This document shows positions 52,701-62,871 of a stretch of DNA of 64,000 nucleotides, in pieces. Position numbers and translations under genes: made by a program. The notes under the pieces are model-generated. The model searched no databases and had not been told where the DNA came from. It saw nothing but the letters and a program-made list of their open reading frames with translations. This stretch comes from Anastatus disparis (taxonomy: Eukaryota > Arthropoda > Insecta > Hymenoptera > Eupelmidae), in NCBI GenBank assembly GCA_017163975.1, contig JAFFSR010000220.1, positions 15,084,001 to 15,148,000 on the forward strand. The letters are read 5' to 3'. Numbering within the stretch: position 1 is the first letter of the stretch; each line of letters begins with the position of its first letter.

Positions 52701-55700
52701 TCAAGAAGAAAAAAAGGAAAGAGAGAAAAGGTATATATGCCTTTAGGTAATAAAAGTAATCCATTTCATAATTTTCCAAAACCCTACGTTCCTGCGGTAG
52801 TCAACTTACTCTTGCCTTCTCGCTATTTTTCTTCATTCTTTGCCCATCTTTTTCCTCAAAAGGTTCGCAAAAAAGAAGAAAATAAATTTCATGCCGGGCC
52901 AAAGGAATTCTCGAATCACATTCGTTTATTAATAATTATTAATTCATTAAATGTGATATAGTAGTTTCTTTTTTATTTGTTTTTCTTTCCATTCATCTTG
53001 AGATGAGAATAAAGTTGATTTTTATAATTTAAAAATAAACAACAAAATGACAAATTGCAAATTATATCTTCACTTGATTTGTTCATGTAATGAATCGATA
53101 AAAATTTTCATAAGTAATATAAATTTTATAAAATTCATGAGAAAAATTTCAACATTTATAGTTCAGATTTCCATAGATTTTCATATAACAATACAAATAC
53201 AAAGTTTGACCAGCATAAATATGTAACAGATTCTTATCTTAATCTCTTTAACTTTGTATTCTATAAAAATTCTCATAGTTTGATTTTTGCTCTGAATTTT
53301 TATCCAATGTTTAAAGTTTAAAAAAAAAAAAGGAAAGAAGAAGCAAACTAAAATATTTTTCTTTCAAAGTTTATCCCCAGAGAAATTTTACTGGAAAGCA
53401 TAAAAAAAAGAAGAAAGAAAGAAAGGAAGAGAAAAAAATGTTAAAACAAAATCTTTTTGCATAAGGTCATCATACATATTCATGGTAGTCTGGGAGCGTT
53501 TTTAACAGGATAAAGATTTTTAAAAAAATACAATACGTGTAGATTTAAATTAAAAAAAAAGAAACTTGAAAGTACAAAGCAATATAGGAAAAATATTTTA
53601 TTTTTATAAAAATTTATAATTACATTTTATTCTTTATTGACACCATCTGAGAGTTCAAAATAAAATATTATCTTCAATTCAAATTCCCAAAAGAAATCAA
53701 TTAATCATAAAATTATTCCAAATGATTATCCTTTTCATTAATTAACAAAAAAAGGTAATGAAACTAACGAAAAAATTATACAATATCTTAGATAAGTATA
53801 ATTGTACGGGATTAAGTCTTAAGTGATATTGTTACAATATTCGTAAAGGCCCTTATATTATTTTACAATATACGACAAAGAAGATAATACGTATATTCCC
53901 ATAGAGTTAACCTCTAGCAAGCCCATTCAATAAGAATTTTCGATTTCGATTTCAAAGTCACAAAGGCAAAGGAAGCAGGATTATATAGATCTGTATGTAT
54001 TAAGTTACTAGGCACACATGTATAGATATACGTAAATTCCTTTTTTCGCTAAAACCCCATTTCTGCATAATGTAACTATGCACGTGTGGCGTAGGATTTA
54101 ACTTATGTATCGCTTTTAAGCCTCATTTTCCCTCCTATTTTACATTTAACGCACGGGATTATCTTTTCAATTGACATCGTTTGGTTTGATATAAAAGAAA
54201 AAAATTACGAAAGTTTAATTGGCTAAAAATTTATGTTATTTTTTTTAAACTATTTTAACTTTGTTTCTTTTATTATATAGCTCGATATTTTTAGCATGAA
54301 ATGAAATAACGATAATGCGAGGATATAATGTTTTACGAAACGATGTTTTTGTTCGTTAAATTTATGTTAATTTTTAAGGAAATCGTTTTAAATTTCTTGA
54401 ACCGAGTTTTAAAATGTATTTCGTTATCATTATTTTCTTTTTTTTTCGTTTATCTACCCTTCATTGTTATTTGCGAAGGGGAGATATACCCCGTATGTTG
54501 TTATTATCAATCAATTATTTTACAGAATATCCTGTTTGTAATGTGAATATAATATAACGGAAATGTTTAATTAAAATGAATTTTATGAAAAAAAAAATAA
54601 TAAAGCATTCATTATAGTATGGAGAAATTTAATAGTTAGAAAAAAAAATGTTATCTCGATTTCTTTTAATTGTTTTTATCATTTCCAATTTATTTTATTC
54701 GAGACAGTTTATATAAATTTACTATGCATTACAACGGAAGCGATCATAAATTGAAAAAAATATATTTAACCAAAATGAAAAAAAAAATAACCAATGCAAT
54801 CGTATTTTTTCAAGCATTTACAACTGTGGACAGAATTAAAAGCGGTCATAGATATTCAATATTAAAAATAATCGATTTCGAACAATAGTTCTTTAACAAA
54901 TCCCGGCTACATGTACACCATTGACTATAAAATAAACAAAATTTTTGTACATAACTGGATTTCTCTTTTTTTTTTTTTTTCAAATTCACCACAAATAACT
55001 GGAAAAAAGTGTGACAGAAAGAGAAGAGGGATGTATCTATGTGTATGTGTGTTCATACGTGTGTATATATATAAAACTCTTTTAGATATTCTATCCAGCA
55101 ATAACGCAATAAATATTAGTCGATCAACATGCATCTGGGCTCTTGCTTCGCTCCTGTATATATACAAGGCTATACACAGAGAGAGAGAGAGAGAGTAGGT
55201 TGACTAGGGCACTATATACGCGTTTGGCGAGCCGATCGGGAAACCTAGACCACGCTAATGAAGGCGCAACGTTCATGCTAAATCTCGAGATATTCTCCGC
55301 AAACCCCTTAGGATGACAGCCACTCCCTGGAGATTGATAGACGAGAATCGCCGCGGCCGAAGACGCGGGACACGATCGTAGGTTAGTGAAACAAAAATCT
55401 TAGAACAAGCTCCAATCATATAAATCACACGAATGTTTGTTTAAACAATTTTCAAGTTAAACAGTTAATATAAAATAAATAATAAATATGACATTATTTA
55501 CTTTTTAATAAAACATGTATCTTAATTTTAAAAATCATATACCCGGCCCCCCTTTCGAGCGTTAACGGCGACTAGAGCGGCCGGCGCGCCGCGCGCCCCG
55601 ACAACCTACCAGCGCAACACACCCACACCACCCCAATAAATACACACTAGAGGCTTTCCGCTCTATAAACTTCTCTTTCAGCTACGCATGCATATAACGA

Positions 55701-57785
55701 AAAAAAAAGAGAGAAGAAGAAAGAAGAAGCGAGAGAATATCGAATGGCTGTTATGGTTAACGAAAATAAAAAATACACGGAGAGATGAAAGAACAACGTA
55801 AATAAAAAACACTTTGTGTTGTATACGCGAGAGTAATTGAGACTTTTATAATATCTATATATACTAGCGTTGATAAAAAAGGGGTTGGTTTCAAGTATAT
55901 TTGACAACGGATATCGTTATTTAGCTCAATCGTCGAGACTATTTTAATTGGCATGCTGTAATTTTTATATTTCTGCTTTATTATAATTTTTATTCAAGTT
56001 CTAAAGTTAAAAGTATGATGAAAATAATGTTCTGATATTTTCTATATTTCGAAAAAATTAATTATGTTTTATGATTAGTTGAATGAACTAAAAAAAATGG
56101 AAAGAATTATTGAAAGGTTAAAATAAGAATACGAAATATTAAATTGATAAAATAAGTGTAATTAAACATGCTAAAAATTTGAACAAAATTTTATTCGATA
56201 GATTTTTAAAATTAACTTATACAGAGAAAGAAATTAGTTGACATGTAATAGAATATATTTAGTATATTTTCTTTTGTGAATGATTATTTTAAAAAATATT
56301 TTAAAAAACTGATATTACACTTACCAAAAATCAATTCATCTTCTAAAATTCACATTGGGAAATTCGGCATTATAAATTTAAAATGTGCAAAAAACTTTTA
56401 AAAATGTATTGATTTTAAAAAGGATTTTTTATATTTTGTTTTAAACTAAACTTTCAAAACTTCAATTGAAAATGATTGTATTTTAAAACTAGTATACTGG
56501 CTATTTTCGAAATTGACAAAAATCTAAAAAAATCGCTCAAACGTGTTAAATTTTTTTAAGCGGAAAACTTATCTAATAGGATTCTAATATTGAGACCTTT
56601 CCTCGGTATAACGAAAACGAGTAATTTCATTTTTTATAAAAAATTAAATTTTAAATTTATTAATAAAGCATAAAAATGTAATTATAAAATAATACTAATA
56701 ATGAATTTCCATGAAAAAACATAGTTACATCCCCGAAAAATCACGTTAATAAGTAGCTTTTCGATATTTGTACGGGTTTGAAGAGTTTCTTCCATTCTTT
56801 CGTCTGTCGAAGTGTCGAAAAATACAAGCAGTCCACCTCCCATAATGCCATAACTCTTCTCGAGCAAAAGATAGATGGATAGATAGATAGATAGAGAGGT
56901 TGCCTTTTGTATTCAGTAAGTTTTTGCATAATGTTTGCTTGATTATAGGCAGCTGATGTCTACCCATTATATCTATAGGCGCATAGTCATTTGAATATTT
57001 AGTAATAGTTGAAACGTTCAGAATAACAAGAAAGCAGAAGTAAAAGAAGAAGAAGAGAAAATTTCTGGTAGGAATTGCGGGAATTAATGACGAAAAATTT
57101 TACTCATTTTAAATGGATGTAATTAAGTTTTCGAGCATTGAAGGTCTTTTCCCTGAATTTTGTTTCTGAATTAATTTGTATAATTGAGTTTTCGAATTCA
57201 TAATGAGAGACAGATTTATTTGTTTGGCGTATGACGAGGAAGTTATATTAAAAGAAACACTTTTTTTTTCAAATATTTTAAAGCTCTCAAATTCACATTA
57301 AAAATATTGTTTTTACTTGTATTTAGAATTATTTATATTTAATTATTATTTATTAAATTATAAATGATTATAATATAAAACTTTTTTGTTTGTCAAATTT
57401 TTTAAATATGAATTTTTAAATAAATATTTCACATATTATCTTGTATTATACAATAAACAAAAAAATATTAACTAAGAAAGCATAACATTTTTTTATAAAT
57501 ACAAAAACAATTATTTTTAACGATAAGCATTAACGATATTTTTTGTTTGCAGGTAATATTGGTGGTATTTGTGGCGTCTTCATTGGCTTCAGTCTCATAA
57601 GCGCTGTAGAATTCATCTATTTCTTTGTATTGTTAGGCACAAGTTTATGTTCGAATAATAGTAATAAGTTGAATCAACCAAATGATGAAAGCATCACTGT
57701 AACACGTAGCGTACGATCTCTTTATTGGTCTGAGCTTGCTCCACGTGGTAAAATAAGTTGGACAAGACGTGTCATTTCACATTGA
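37461..57785 (+). CDS. ppk: pickpocket-family DEG/ENaC sodium channel, 11 coding exons, 590 aa
   Basis: Subunit of an amiloride-sensitive-type, trimeric cation channel of the plasma membrane; insect members act in mechanosensation, nociception, chemosensation or salt and water sensing. I joined 11 exons (37461-37708, 39069-39211, 39738-39801, 41909-42083, 42297-42442, 43200-43332, 43568-43850, 50255-50308, 50809-50995, 51626-51732, 57553-57785). All junctions are GT/AG with matching phases and give 1773 nt. Seen: TM1 about residues 84-106; post-TM1 VSVCSINR; cysteine-rich loop (GFCCTFN, FNPGDYPD, DRKCIFNDE, CECRPFFFP, RCKNCYPSC); pre-TM2 HSLVHIFF; TM2 about 515-542 with NIGGICGVFIGFSLIS. The length is usual for the family. 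The start is the first ATG after an in-frame stop at 37389; the frame is open upstream to an AG at 37423-37424, so an upstream exon is possible. Odd: the N-terminal His-Gly gating motif reads Ala68-Gly69, and intron 7 hosts an antisense gene. The family is certain; which ppk orthologue it is cannot be told. Confidence 0.95.
38511..38708 (+). mobile_element. tRNA-derived SINE (family 1) in ppk intron 1
   Basis: Head with a damaged box A (TGGTTATGTCGGCAGAGCGA), intact box B GAGTTCGAATCGC, body and GCGACGTTAAATAAAAT end. Same orientation as ppk. Confidence 0.9.
39069..39211 (+). CDS. ppk: ppk coding exon 2 (TM1)
   Basis: Acceptor TGTTTCAG ends at 39068 and the donor is GTAAAA at 39212. The exon encodes the first membrane helix, VMWIILHLIAIQILGAIVWN, and the start of the extracellular domain with TPVVTVVDSDHYP. 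The phases join exactly to exons 1 and 3. Confidence 0.93.
39738..39801 (+). CDS. ppk: ppk coding exon 3
   Basis: Acceptor TTTTGCAG ends at 39737 and the donor is GTAAGC at 39802. This 64-nt exon encodes AVSVCSINRISRRAAVRLAK, the usual FPAVTVCN-like segment just after TM1, with the first conserved extracellular cysteine. Confidence 0.93.
41000..41225. promoter_or_regulatory. GC-richer island in ppk intron 3
   Basis: Complex sequence with CpG clusters (ACTCGCGCGCTCGCACACCC; CGAGGCGCGCACAAC) between AT-rich flanks. Open frames exist on both strands, but none resembles a known protein or has splice support. It is a candidate cis-regulatory element. Confidence 0.3.
41909..42083 (+). CDS. ppk: ppk coding exon 4
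   Basis: Acceptor TTTAACAG ends at 41908 and the donor is GTAACT at 42084, phase 0. It encodes the variable finger/thumb-side region (HLLHDLGTLYESSFDVNS to LTQLMEE). Low conservation is normal here; frame continuity and splice sites are the main support. Confidence 0.85.
42297..42442 (+). CDS. ppk: ppk coding exon 5
   Basis: Acceptor TGTTGCAG ends at 42296 and the donor is GTAAGA at 42443. It encodes LTPQCTDMFKKCRF, then SELFSLRKTQDGFCCTFN, matching the family pattern C..ml..C.w.....C..lF....T..G.CytFN. Confidence 0.95.
43200..43332 (+). CDS. ppk: ppk coding exon 6
   Basis: Acceptor TTTCACCAG ends at 43199 and the donor is GTAAGA at 43333, phase 0. It encodes GMINGLTFVMDASLDDYFYP, the conserved beta-strand region ending in SGWK just before the DyPd segment. 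Confidence 0.93.
43568..43850 (+). CDS. ppk: ppk coding exon 7
   Basis: Acceptor TTTCAACAG ends at 43567 and the donor is GTAAGG at 43851, phase 1. It encodes ITIFNPGDYPD, SFFSEHSIRRFDIADRKC, YSDCIVDCKV and CECRPFFFPMR, which form the cysteine-rich core of the extracellular domain. The following intron, 6.4 kb, contains the nested antisense gene and several repeats. Confidence 0.96.
44118..44314 (-). mobile_element. tRNA-derived SINE (family 1) in ppk intron 7, antisense
   Basis: Reverse-oriented copy: a T run at the left is the poly(A) tail, followed by the reverse complement of the body, box B (GGGATTCGAACTC) and box A (CCAACTGAGCCACTGA). Confidence 0.9.
46222..46340 (+). mobile_element. 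degraded SINE (family 1) fragment in ppk intron 7
   Basis: It starts near box B (TTCCGAGTTCGAATTCC) and has an internal deletion before CGTTCACAAACACACTGGCT. The end is altered (CAGCAACATAAAATAAC). It is recognisable by the order of shared words. Confidence 0.8.
46393..46786. mobile_element. MITE-like element with about 60-bp inverted ends, in ppk intron 7
   Basis: Left end TTTATTCCTACCCCAACAGT...ATTAACTC..AAAGCGGGC matches, inverted, the right end GCCCGC...GTTAATAATG..TGAGGTAGGAATAAA. The interior is AT-rich without an ORF, apart from a near-perfect palindrome at 46481-46506. No clear target-site duplication is seen. Confidence 0.75.
46481..46506. repeat. perfect 11-bp-arm palindrome inside the MITE
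   Basis: GCGGGAATAAA and TTTATTCCCGC are separated by four bases. The arm contains GGAATAAA, the same word as the element's outer ends. Confidence 0.85.
47172..47356 (+). mobile_element. tRNA-derived SINE (family 1) in ppk intron 7, sense, 3'-altered
   Basis: Intact box A (TGGCTCAGTCGG) and box B (GAGTTCGAATCCC), full body, but the usual ACAGCGACGTTAAAT end reads ACAGTTGACGTCACTT and there is no A tail. Confidence 0.88.
47816..47984. repeat. imperfect hairpin, about 75-bp arms, MITE-like
   Basis: The left arm (GGTAGAGAATAAACCACTTT...CGCATGTTAAAATG) pairs with the right arm (CATTTTAACATACGCTAAGC...TGGTTTATTTTCCACC) at roughly three in four positions. It ends about 145 bases before the boundary of the inverted duplicate at 48129. 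Confidence 0.75.
48309..49220 (-). CDS. unrecognised 303-aa charged protein, nested antisense in ppk intron 7 (copy B)
   Basis: I do not recognise the family. It is a single uninterrupted ORF with no signal peptide or membrane segment. A bipartite basic stretch KRRKRTIMHNHHKRRK (residues 36-51) looks like a nuclear localisation signal. The middle is basic and probably helical (about 80-180), and the C-terminal third is strongly acidic (EELLDEFEIEIESLNEL; SDDEFDVV). Copy A at 31488-32402 differs by 19 substitutions and one deleted codon; 15 of the substitutions fall in residues 184-257, and the last 47 residues are identical. Two intact frames and a whole-codon indel suggest selection on the protein, or recent common origin. 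The core promoter (TATA at 49393-49400, initiator at 49364-49369) and AATAAA at 48199-48204 all read on minus. It could be a cellular gene, a domesticated element protein or a virus-derived gene; nothing seen decides. Confidence 0.8.
   Translation of the reverse strand: MNIFSNLNKYFSKMVGTKASNYNKSDYESKDKLSLKRRKRTIMHNHHKRRKLEEEEPLLFESSKQLNNVTREKVIYYKFSDDIRKHLFRVKEELTGDIRERLNKHRKVLDALFSRSKKLTNPRKVNHKKARAALKADVESYESWFKTSITTKNVTYRQEIKPSTFELQKRVSRNLNVTLLQEKILKMRNVEKIQSKQLKIDDSTEEKDVIADKSLDEKHKSHHESIDCDYMENDRIEEELLDEFEIEIESLNELVNMDFEYSYPDFEGVNSDDEFDVVGDEKSGLLADIIDQLKEQHKQFKEQ
49364..49400 (-). promoter_or_regulatory. core promoter of copy B: TATA box plus initiator
   Basis: On minus, TATAAAAG (49400-49393) is followed by TCAGTT (49369-49364) with the same spacing as in copy A. 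A nearby T-to-G change (GTTCTTTC against GTTGTTTC) leaves both elements intact. Confidence 0.6.
50255..50308 (+). CDS. ppk: ppk coding exon 8 (54 nt, also present in an inverted copy)
   Basis: Acceptor TATTTTCAG ends at 50254 and the donor is GTAAGT at 50309. It encodes NNNRVCNTSDVECLHKFK, including two of the conserved cysteines after the FFP motif. At 54 nt with both ends in phase 1, skipping it would keep the reading frame but delete that cysteine pair. The same 54 bases with both splice sites occur inverted at 30395-30448. Confidence 0.93.
50809..50995 (+). CDS. ppk: ppk coding exon 9
   Basis: Acceptor TCGTTTAG ends at 50808 and the donor is GTGAGA at 50996. It encodes SKWWSVLP and RCKNCYPSCDDVHYYLQTSS, the C.nC.PsC....Y motif of the family. 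Confidence 0.95.
51626..51732 (+). CDS. ppk: ppk coding exon 10 (pre-TM2)
   Basis: Acceptor TTGTTGCAG ends at 51625 and the donor is GTAAGT at 51733. It encodes DVANHSLVHIFFSKYKIVRL and then YYWYELL, the palm strand and the W..ll stretch leading into TM2. A 5.8-kb intron follows. Confidence 0.93.
55178..55195. repeat. (AG)n microsatellite in ppk intron 10
   Basis: Nine AG units directly at the left edge of the CpG-rich island. Confidence 0.9.
55200..55640. promoter_or_regulatory. CpG-rich island in ppk intron 10, candidate regulatory region
   Basis: Two blocks, 55200-55385 and 55545-55640, have far more G+C and CpG than anything else in the window (for example GCCGCGGCCGAAGACGCG and GGCCGGCGCGCCGCGCGCC). 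No frame reads as protein. It could be an enhancer, an internal promoter or an unrecognised RNA; nothing decides. Confidence 0.4.
56870..56896. repeat. (GATA)n microsatellite in ppk intron 10
   Basis: About six GATA/GATG units. Confidence 0.9.
57553..57785 (+). CDS. ppk: ppk coding exon 11 (TM2 and C-terminus)
   Basis: Acceptor TTTGTTTGCAG ends at 57552. It encodes NIGGICGVFIGFSLISAVEF, the pore-lining TM2 with the G.S selectivity tract, and a 48-residue cytoplasmic tail ending at TGA 57783-57785. AATAAA signals follow at 57871 and about 57944. Confidence 0.96.
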
Positions 57786-57870
57786 ATTTTATGGAATTTA
57801 GTTTGATTAGTCGAATTATTAAATTTAATTATTTAATTTACTTTTACTGTTTATAAAGAAAATATAAACA

Positions 57871-57876
57871 AATAAA
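57871..57876 (+). terminator. ppk polyadenylation signal candidate
   Basis: AATAAA lies 86 bases after the ppk stop codon; a second one at about 57944 is an alternative. Such hexamers are common in AT-rich DNA, so position is the main support. Confidence 0.45.
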
Positions 57877-58484
57877 CAAAAACAAAAGAATAAGAAATAA
57901 TAAATGTTCCTTATTTGTTATTTAATTTATAAAAGGTTAAATGCAATAAATATAAAAAAATGATACGTTTGTTTAATAATCAATTAATTAAAATTGAAAG
58001 TTTTTAAAATGAAATTTCCGATTAAATGGTTTTACAAATTAAATTAAAATGTTATGCCTAAATGCATCACAATTAAAATTTTGAAAACAAGTTGTTAAAA
58101 GCTTAAATTTTAAAAAATTGATTAATGCCCCCTTTTTTCACGATAATATTTTTAAAAAATAAAAGCAATAAATATTCACAATTTTTTTAATCAAAATTGA
58201 AAAATTTCTCAATTGGAAAAAAAAATGTATGAAAACTATATGTCTGATTAAACGTATAGTAAAATTACTTGTTTTATGCTGATTACCATTCAACAATGTA
58301 CAACTCTTTAAAAAAATACTATTATTAGTATTTTTTTGTATATTTTAATTATTTAAATGATGATCAAATGAGAGTATACTGAAAACTTTGCACAAACTTT
58401 GTAAAATTAAAAGGTTTTGATATACTGCAATACAGGAATTATATATAAATATGTCAAAATTGTTAGTATTAAATAAATATGTCG

Positions 58485-58700
58485 AGGGCTCAGTGGCTCA
58501 GTCGGTAGAGTGATGGATTCGTGATCTCAAGGTCCCGAGTTCGAATCCCGCTCTTGGCTGATTTATACAAGCACCACTATATTCGTTATGTGTGCTTTGT
58601 TCACAAATACACTGAAAACCTCCGTCGCTAATTAGCATCACAATGATGGCTGAAATACAGCGACGTTTAAATAAAATTAAAAAAATAAATAAATAAATAA
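58485..58700 (+). mobile_element. tRNA-derived SINE (family 1) 0.7 kb downstream of ppk
   Basis: Intact box A and box B, body, GCGACGTTTAAATAAAATT end and an A/AAAT-rich tail (TAAATAAATAAATAA). Confidence 0.9.
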
Positions 58701-61700
58701 TAATTTACTATAAAATTTTTTTTAATCTTATTGTGAAAAAAAGTTATTAATAAATATTGGCTTAGACAAATTTTTTTATTATCACTTAAAAAAACAGAAT
58801 TTTATTTCAGTTAAAGAATAATTTCAATTCTTATATTGAACTAATTTCACAAAAATCTTTTTTTTAAACATTTTGATTTCTGTATTAATTATTTTTATAA
58901 TGCTTAGCCTAATATCGAAATTCTTTTTTTATTTATGTTTGCTTTTATTGTTTGTAAAAATAATGTTAAATAGAATTTTTAAATAGACATATTTTGTATA
59001 TTTTTAAAGATTAAAATCACATGGACAATAATGAAATTGAATGAAAACAATAAAATGAATTCCACTGTGTATTGATCCCATTGAAAACATTTGAAAATGA
59101 AGCTAAATGCATTCAATATAACTATGTCCCCGTCTATTTATAAATACATTTTTAATAAAGAGTATAATTTGCACAAATATATACAAGCATTATATGCCCA
59201 TAACGTACAATGTAAACAGGTATTAATATATAAGGCACGATCATAGTAGATACCTATAGTATACATATTTTACATGTATACATACGTATATACATGCCTT
59301 ATAAATACCAGTATTTGTACCCACATACATAAATTATGTGTGTTGTACAACATGGATACTGATACTCAAACCTTATTGAATACCACTAATAGCCCTAAAT
59401 TCTACCTGCAACTATCTACCTCGATACTTATAATATTCATACGAAAGATTTTAATATTTTGAGCTATAATTATTCGAAGAATACAAAAAAAAGGTGGATA
59501 CGTAGTAATTTTCAGTTCTATTTAATAAAACGATACTAAAAAAATTTTTTTCTAAGTGAGATAAAATAGCTAACATTTCTTCCATGTCAACGTATACATG
59601 CAATAAAGTAATCGTTACTTCAAGTTCAGTTACTTTTCCATAAAATCTTTTAGACATACCACCGTACAATAAATTCACATGAACGATTTTATTCAACTCC
59701 CTCGGAATCCTTTCTCTTTCTTTTATTTTTTTTTTACTTTTTTACATTTTTCTTATTTCAATTCTATTACTTTTCATTTCTTTTTTTCTCTTCGAAAAAT
59801 TAAGTACTGAAAAATTTTGTTATAATGCTTCCTTCTTTTATCAAAAATTAAAAATGATTTTTGTAAATGTTAATATTTATATAATTATCAAAATCAAGTT
59901 AGAATAATAATAAAAAACAATCTTGATTTAAATACCATGGTTTTTGAGCATTTTAATCATTCGTTTGTACATAAAATAAAAACTAAAAAGTAAATATTGA
60001 AGAATTTTTCCTTTTAATTAGCTTTCACCAGCAGTAAAACAATAAGAAGTATTAATTTTATTGCATAAAATAAATGCAAAAAAATTTGTTTTCCATACTC
60101 TCTACACATAACTACCTTATTCCTCTCATTTTTTACTTTCTTTTAATCGCTACTCTCTCTTTTTACCCAACTTTTTCTTTTTCACATTCTGAATGAATTT
60201 TAGTAAGAATTTTTAGGGTAACACAAATCAATATAGATACCTTTAGCTGTAACAGCCGGTAATCCTTTAGAACGAAATTAAAAATCGTTAAGCGACGTTG
60301 AACTGTAAATGAATATCGTGTGCCGTTTCATTGGCTTTTCGTAGATTACATAGAATAAACGTTATAAAAGAAAGAAAAGCATTTCATTTCTTTGCTTCTC
60401 AAAACAAACCGTCTCTTCTACTCCTTTTCTTTTTTTTTCGTTTCATGCTTCTTTATTTCTATTTCAAAGTAAACTTTTCAAAAAGGAGATTTTTTTAATT
60501 CTTTTAAGGTATAAATGTAAGAAATGCAATTCTTTAAGGTACCATTGAAAAAGTATTTAATTATCTTTTTTATTAATGAAAAATAAATAAAAGTTTTTTA
60601 TGTGAGCTAAAGGTAAGATTAATGAAATTTCGTTTAAATTATTTAATTAATTGAATTGTTTATCAATAAATATTTCTAATAACGAAAAATAACAATAAAT
60701 ACTTTTATTCAATTTTATATTTTTTTATGATCATCATGTTGACGTTTTAGATGAAATTCCAGGATATGTTTTTTTAAATTATAAAATAAAAATATACATT
60801 TTATATTTTTGTATTATTGTTACTTTTTGCGAATATAAAAAAATATGTATTAGATTATCTTATTTTTCGAAAATAATTAGAATGTGTGAGTTGAATATGT
60901 AATTTCTTATGGTCGACGAAAAAGTATGAAGAACTTCGTCTTTAAAAGGATTTTATACACCAAGCAGAAGGATAATATAACCGTAGATTTTCTTTTCGCA
61001 TTCTGTCGTGACTCTTCACTTTTTGATACTTTTTTCTTCTTCTTATTTTCTTTTCATTCTCTCTCTCTCTCTCTCTCTGCTTTTTTTGGGTATGATGTTG
61101 ATCTCGTAGCATAACAAAACCAGATCACGTTTCACCTCTTCATCGTCGTCCTGTCGGATCAGCTGTTCGCCACTTCCCTTACTTCTTATCCCAGAGAAAA
61201 AAAAAGAGCAACGAAAATGTCAATGCACTGCACGTTGTGAAACTTGAAAGAAGCTCGCCCAAATCTTAAGGTAAAACGTCAATTTTTCATACATTTTAAC
61301 TTGGTGTACTTATTTCTAAAAATTAGTTTTTCTTCTTTTTTTGAAAATCAAAATGATAAATACAAACATTTTTATTTTCAAATCATGAGTATAGTATTTT
61401 TCTTTTAATTAACGAATCATTAATTAGAATAATAAAAACATTAGTTTATTCATCTGTATTTTATATTCATTGGTGTATATTATGTTTTCTTGAAAATTTA
61501 TTGTATTTTTATATTACATTCAATAAAAGATAACAGGCTATTACTGTACTTTCAACACTTCAACACAATATTTAGAAGTTATTTGTTGGATTTTGGTTTC
61601 ATGATATTCCTTTTAGAATATACCTTATTAAATCAATAATTTTCTGTTTTCACATAAATTTTATCATTTTATTTATTTATATATACATAGAAACCTGCAG

Positions 61701-62199
61701 AATGCCATAATATAAACAAACATTTTTAAATCCTCAGCACATGAAATTCATATTTTACGTAACGTTGAAAATCAGAAGATCCTATACAAAGTCTTCATAT
61801 GAAATTTAAAAATAAAACTCTTGCATTATGCTTTGAAAAACATAGTTAAACATCGCTTACGTTTAAAAAGCTTTTCCTACCTTACGCTGAAGATTATTCT
61901 GATTTGCAAATTACAAACTCAATTTAAGAATACGCGATTTTCGTTAAAATGAACCAAAGCAATATATTACAATTAATATACTACATTTATCAATATTTAC
62001 TGTTAGAATATTAGTAATTGAATAATTAATCAACATTTCATTGTAATTAATGAAAATCATAATTAATTGTTATTGATATATTGTTATAATTCAGCATTAC
62101 GGCCAGCAAACAAATAATAACTATAATTAATGTAATGTTGAAACTTAATTGAGTTCTTAAATCATAAAAAGTAATTCATTCGATTGGTCTAATACTATA
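58701..62199. other. AT-rich DNA downstream of ppk
   Basis: No gene recognised. Pyrimidine-rich tracts lie at about 59700-59790 and 60120-60180; less AT-rich stretches at 60230-60370 and 61110-61260 might be regulatory. Confidence 0.5.
61058..61079. repeat. (CT)n microsatellite
   Basis: Ten or more CT units at the edge of a less AT-rich stretch (61110-61260). Confidence 0.9.
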
Positions 62200-62871
62200 C
62201 TTACTAGGAAAGTATCACATCTCCGGATCACGGATTTTGCTCAAACTTTGTGATAAGTTTCCAAATGTCAAAATATGAAGAGAAATAAAATTTTAGACAC
62301 CAACGCTCAATATTTCCCTAGTTATAGGCAATTGAAGAAAATCACTAAAAAAGTTACTAGATTTTTAAACGCATATAGTTCCTTAGCATTGATAGTTAGA
62401 AGCTTGAAACTTTTTTAAAATTAAAGCTGAGCTCAAATCCTTTTGAAATAGCAGTTATAGCATGTCAAAATATTATTTTTTCCCGAAGTTATAGCGTGAT
62501 AAACATTAGACCCAATTTCAGCTTTTGTTATTAATTAATTTTTTAAAAAGAAAAATCAGGTCCAATGTTTATCACGCTATGACTTTGGGAAAAAATAATA
62601 TTTTGATATGCTATAACTACTATTTCAAAAGGATTTGAGCTCAGCTTTAATTTAAAAAAAGTTTCAAGCTTCTAGCTATCAATGCTAAGGAACTATATGC
62701 GTTTAAAAATCTAGTAACTTTTTTGGTAATTTTCTTAAATTGCCTATAACTAGGGAAATATTGAGCGTTGGTGTCTAAAATTCTCTTTCCTTTCATATTT
62801 TGACATTTGGAAACTTATTACACAGTTTGAGCAAAATCCGTTATCCGGAGTTGTGATACTCTCCTAGTTAG
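62200..62871. mobile_element. 672-bp foldback element (long inverted repeat)
   Basis: Arms 62200-62517 and 62555-62871 are close reverse complements over nearly their whole length, with a loop of about 37 bases (62518-62554). Outer ends read CTTACTAGGAAAGTATCACA on the left and, inverted, CTAACTAGGAGAGTATCACA on the right. There is no ORF of note. The family is not recognised. Confidence 0.88.

Larger units (their letters stand above)
51733..57552. other. ppk intron 10 (5.8 kb)
   Basis: Bounded by GTAAGT and TTTGTTTGCAG. It contains purine-rich tracts (52540-52740, 53320-53440), the CpG-rich island, and the AG and GATA repeats. The open frame at 52617-52961 is low-complexity and not convincing. 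Confidence 0.7.

Noticed and set aside
52617..52961. 114-codon frame in ppk intron 10
   Set aside because: It spans a purine-rich tract with repeated Lys/Arg and then AT-rich sequence; no splice or motif support.
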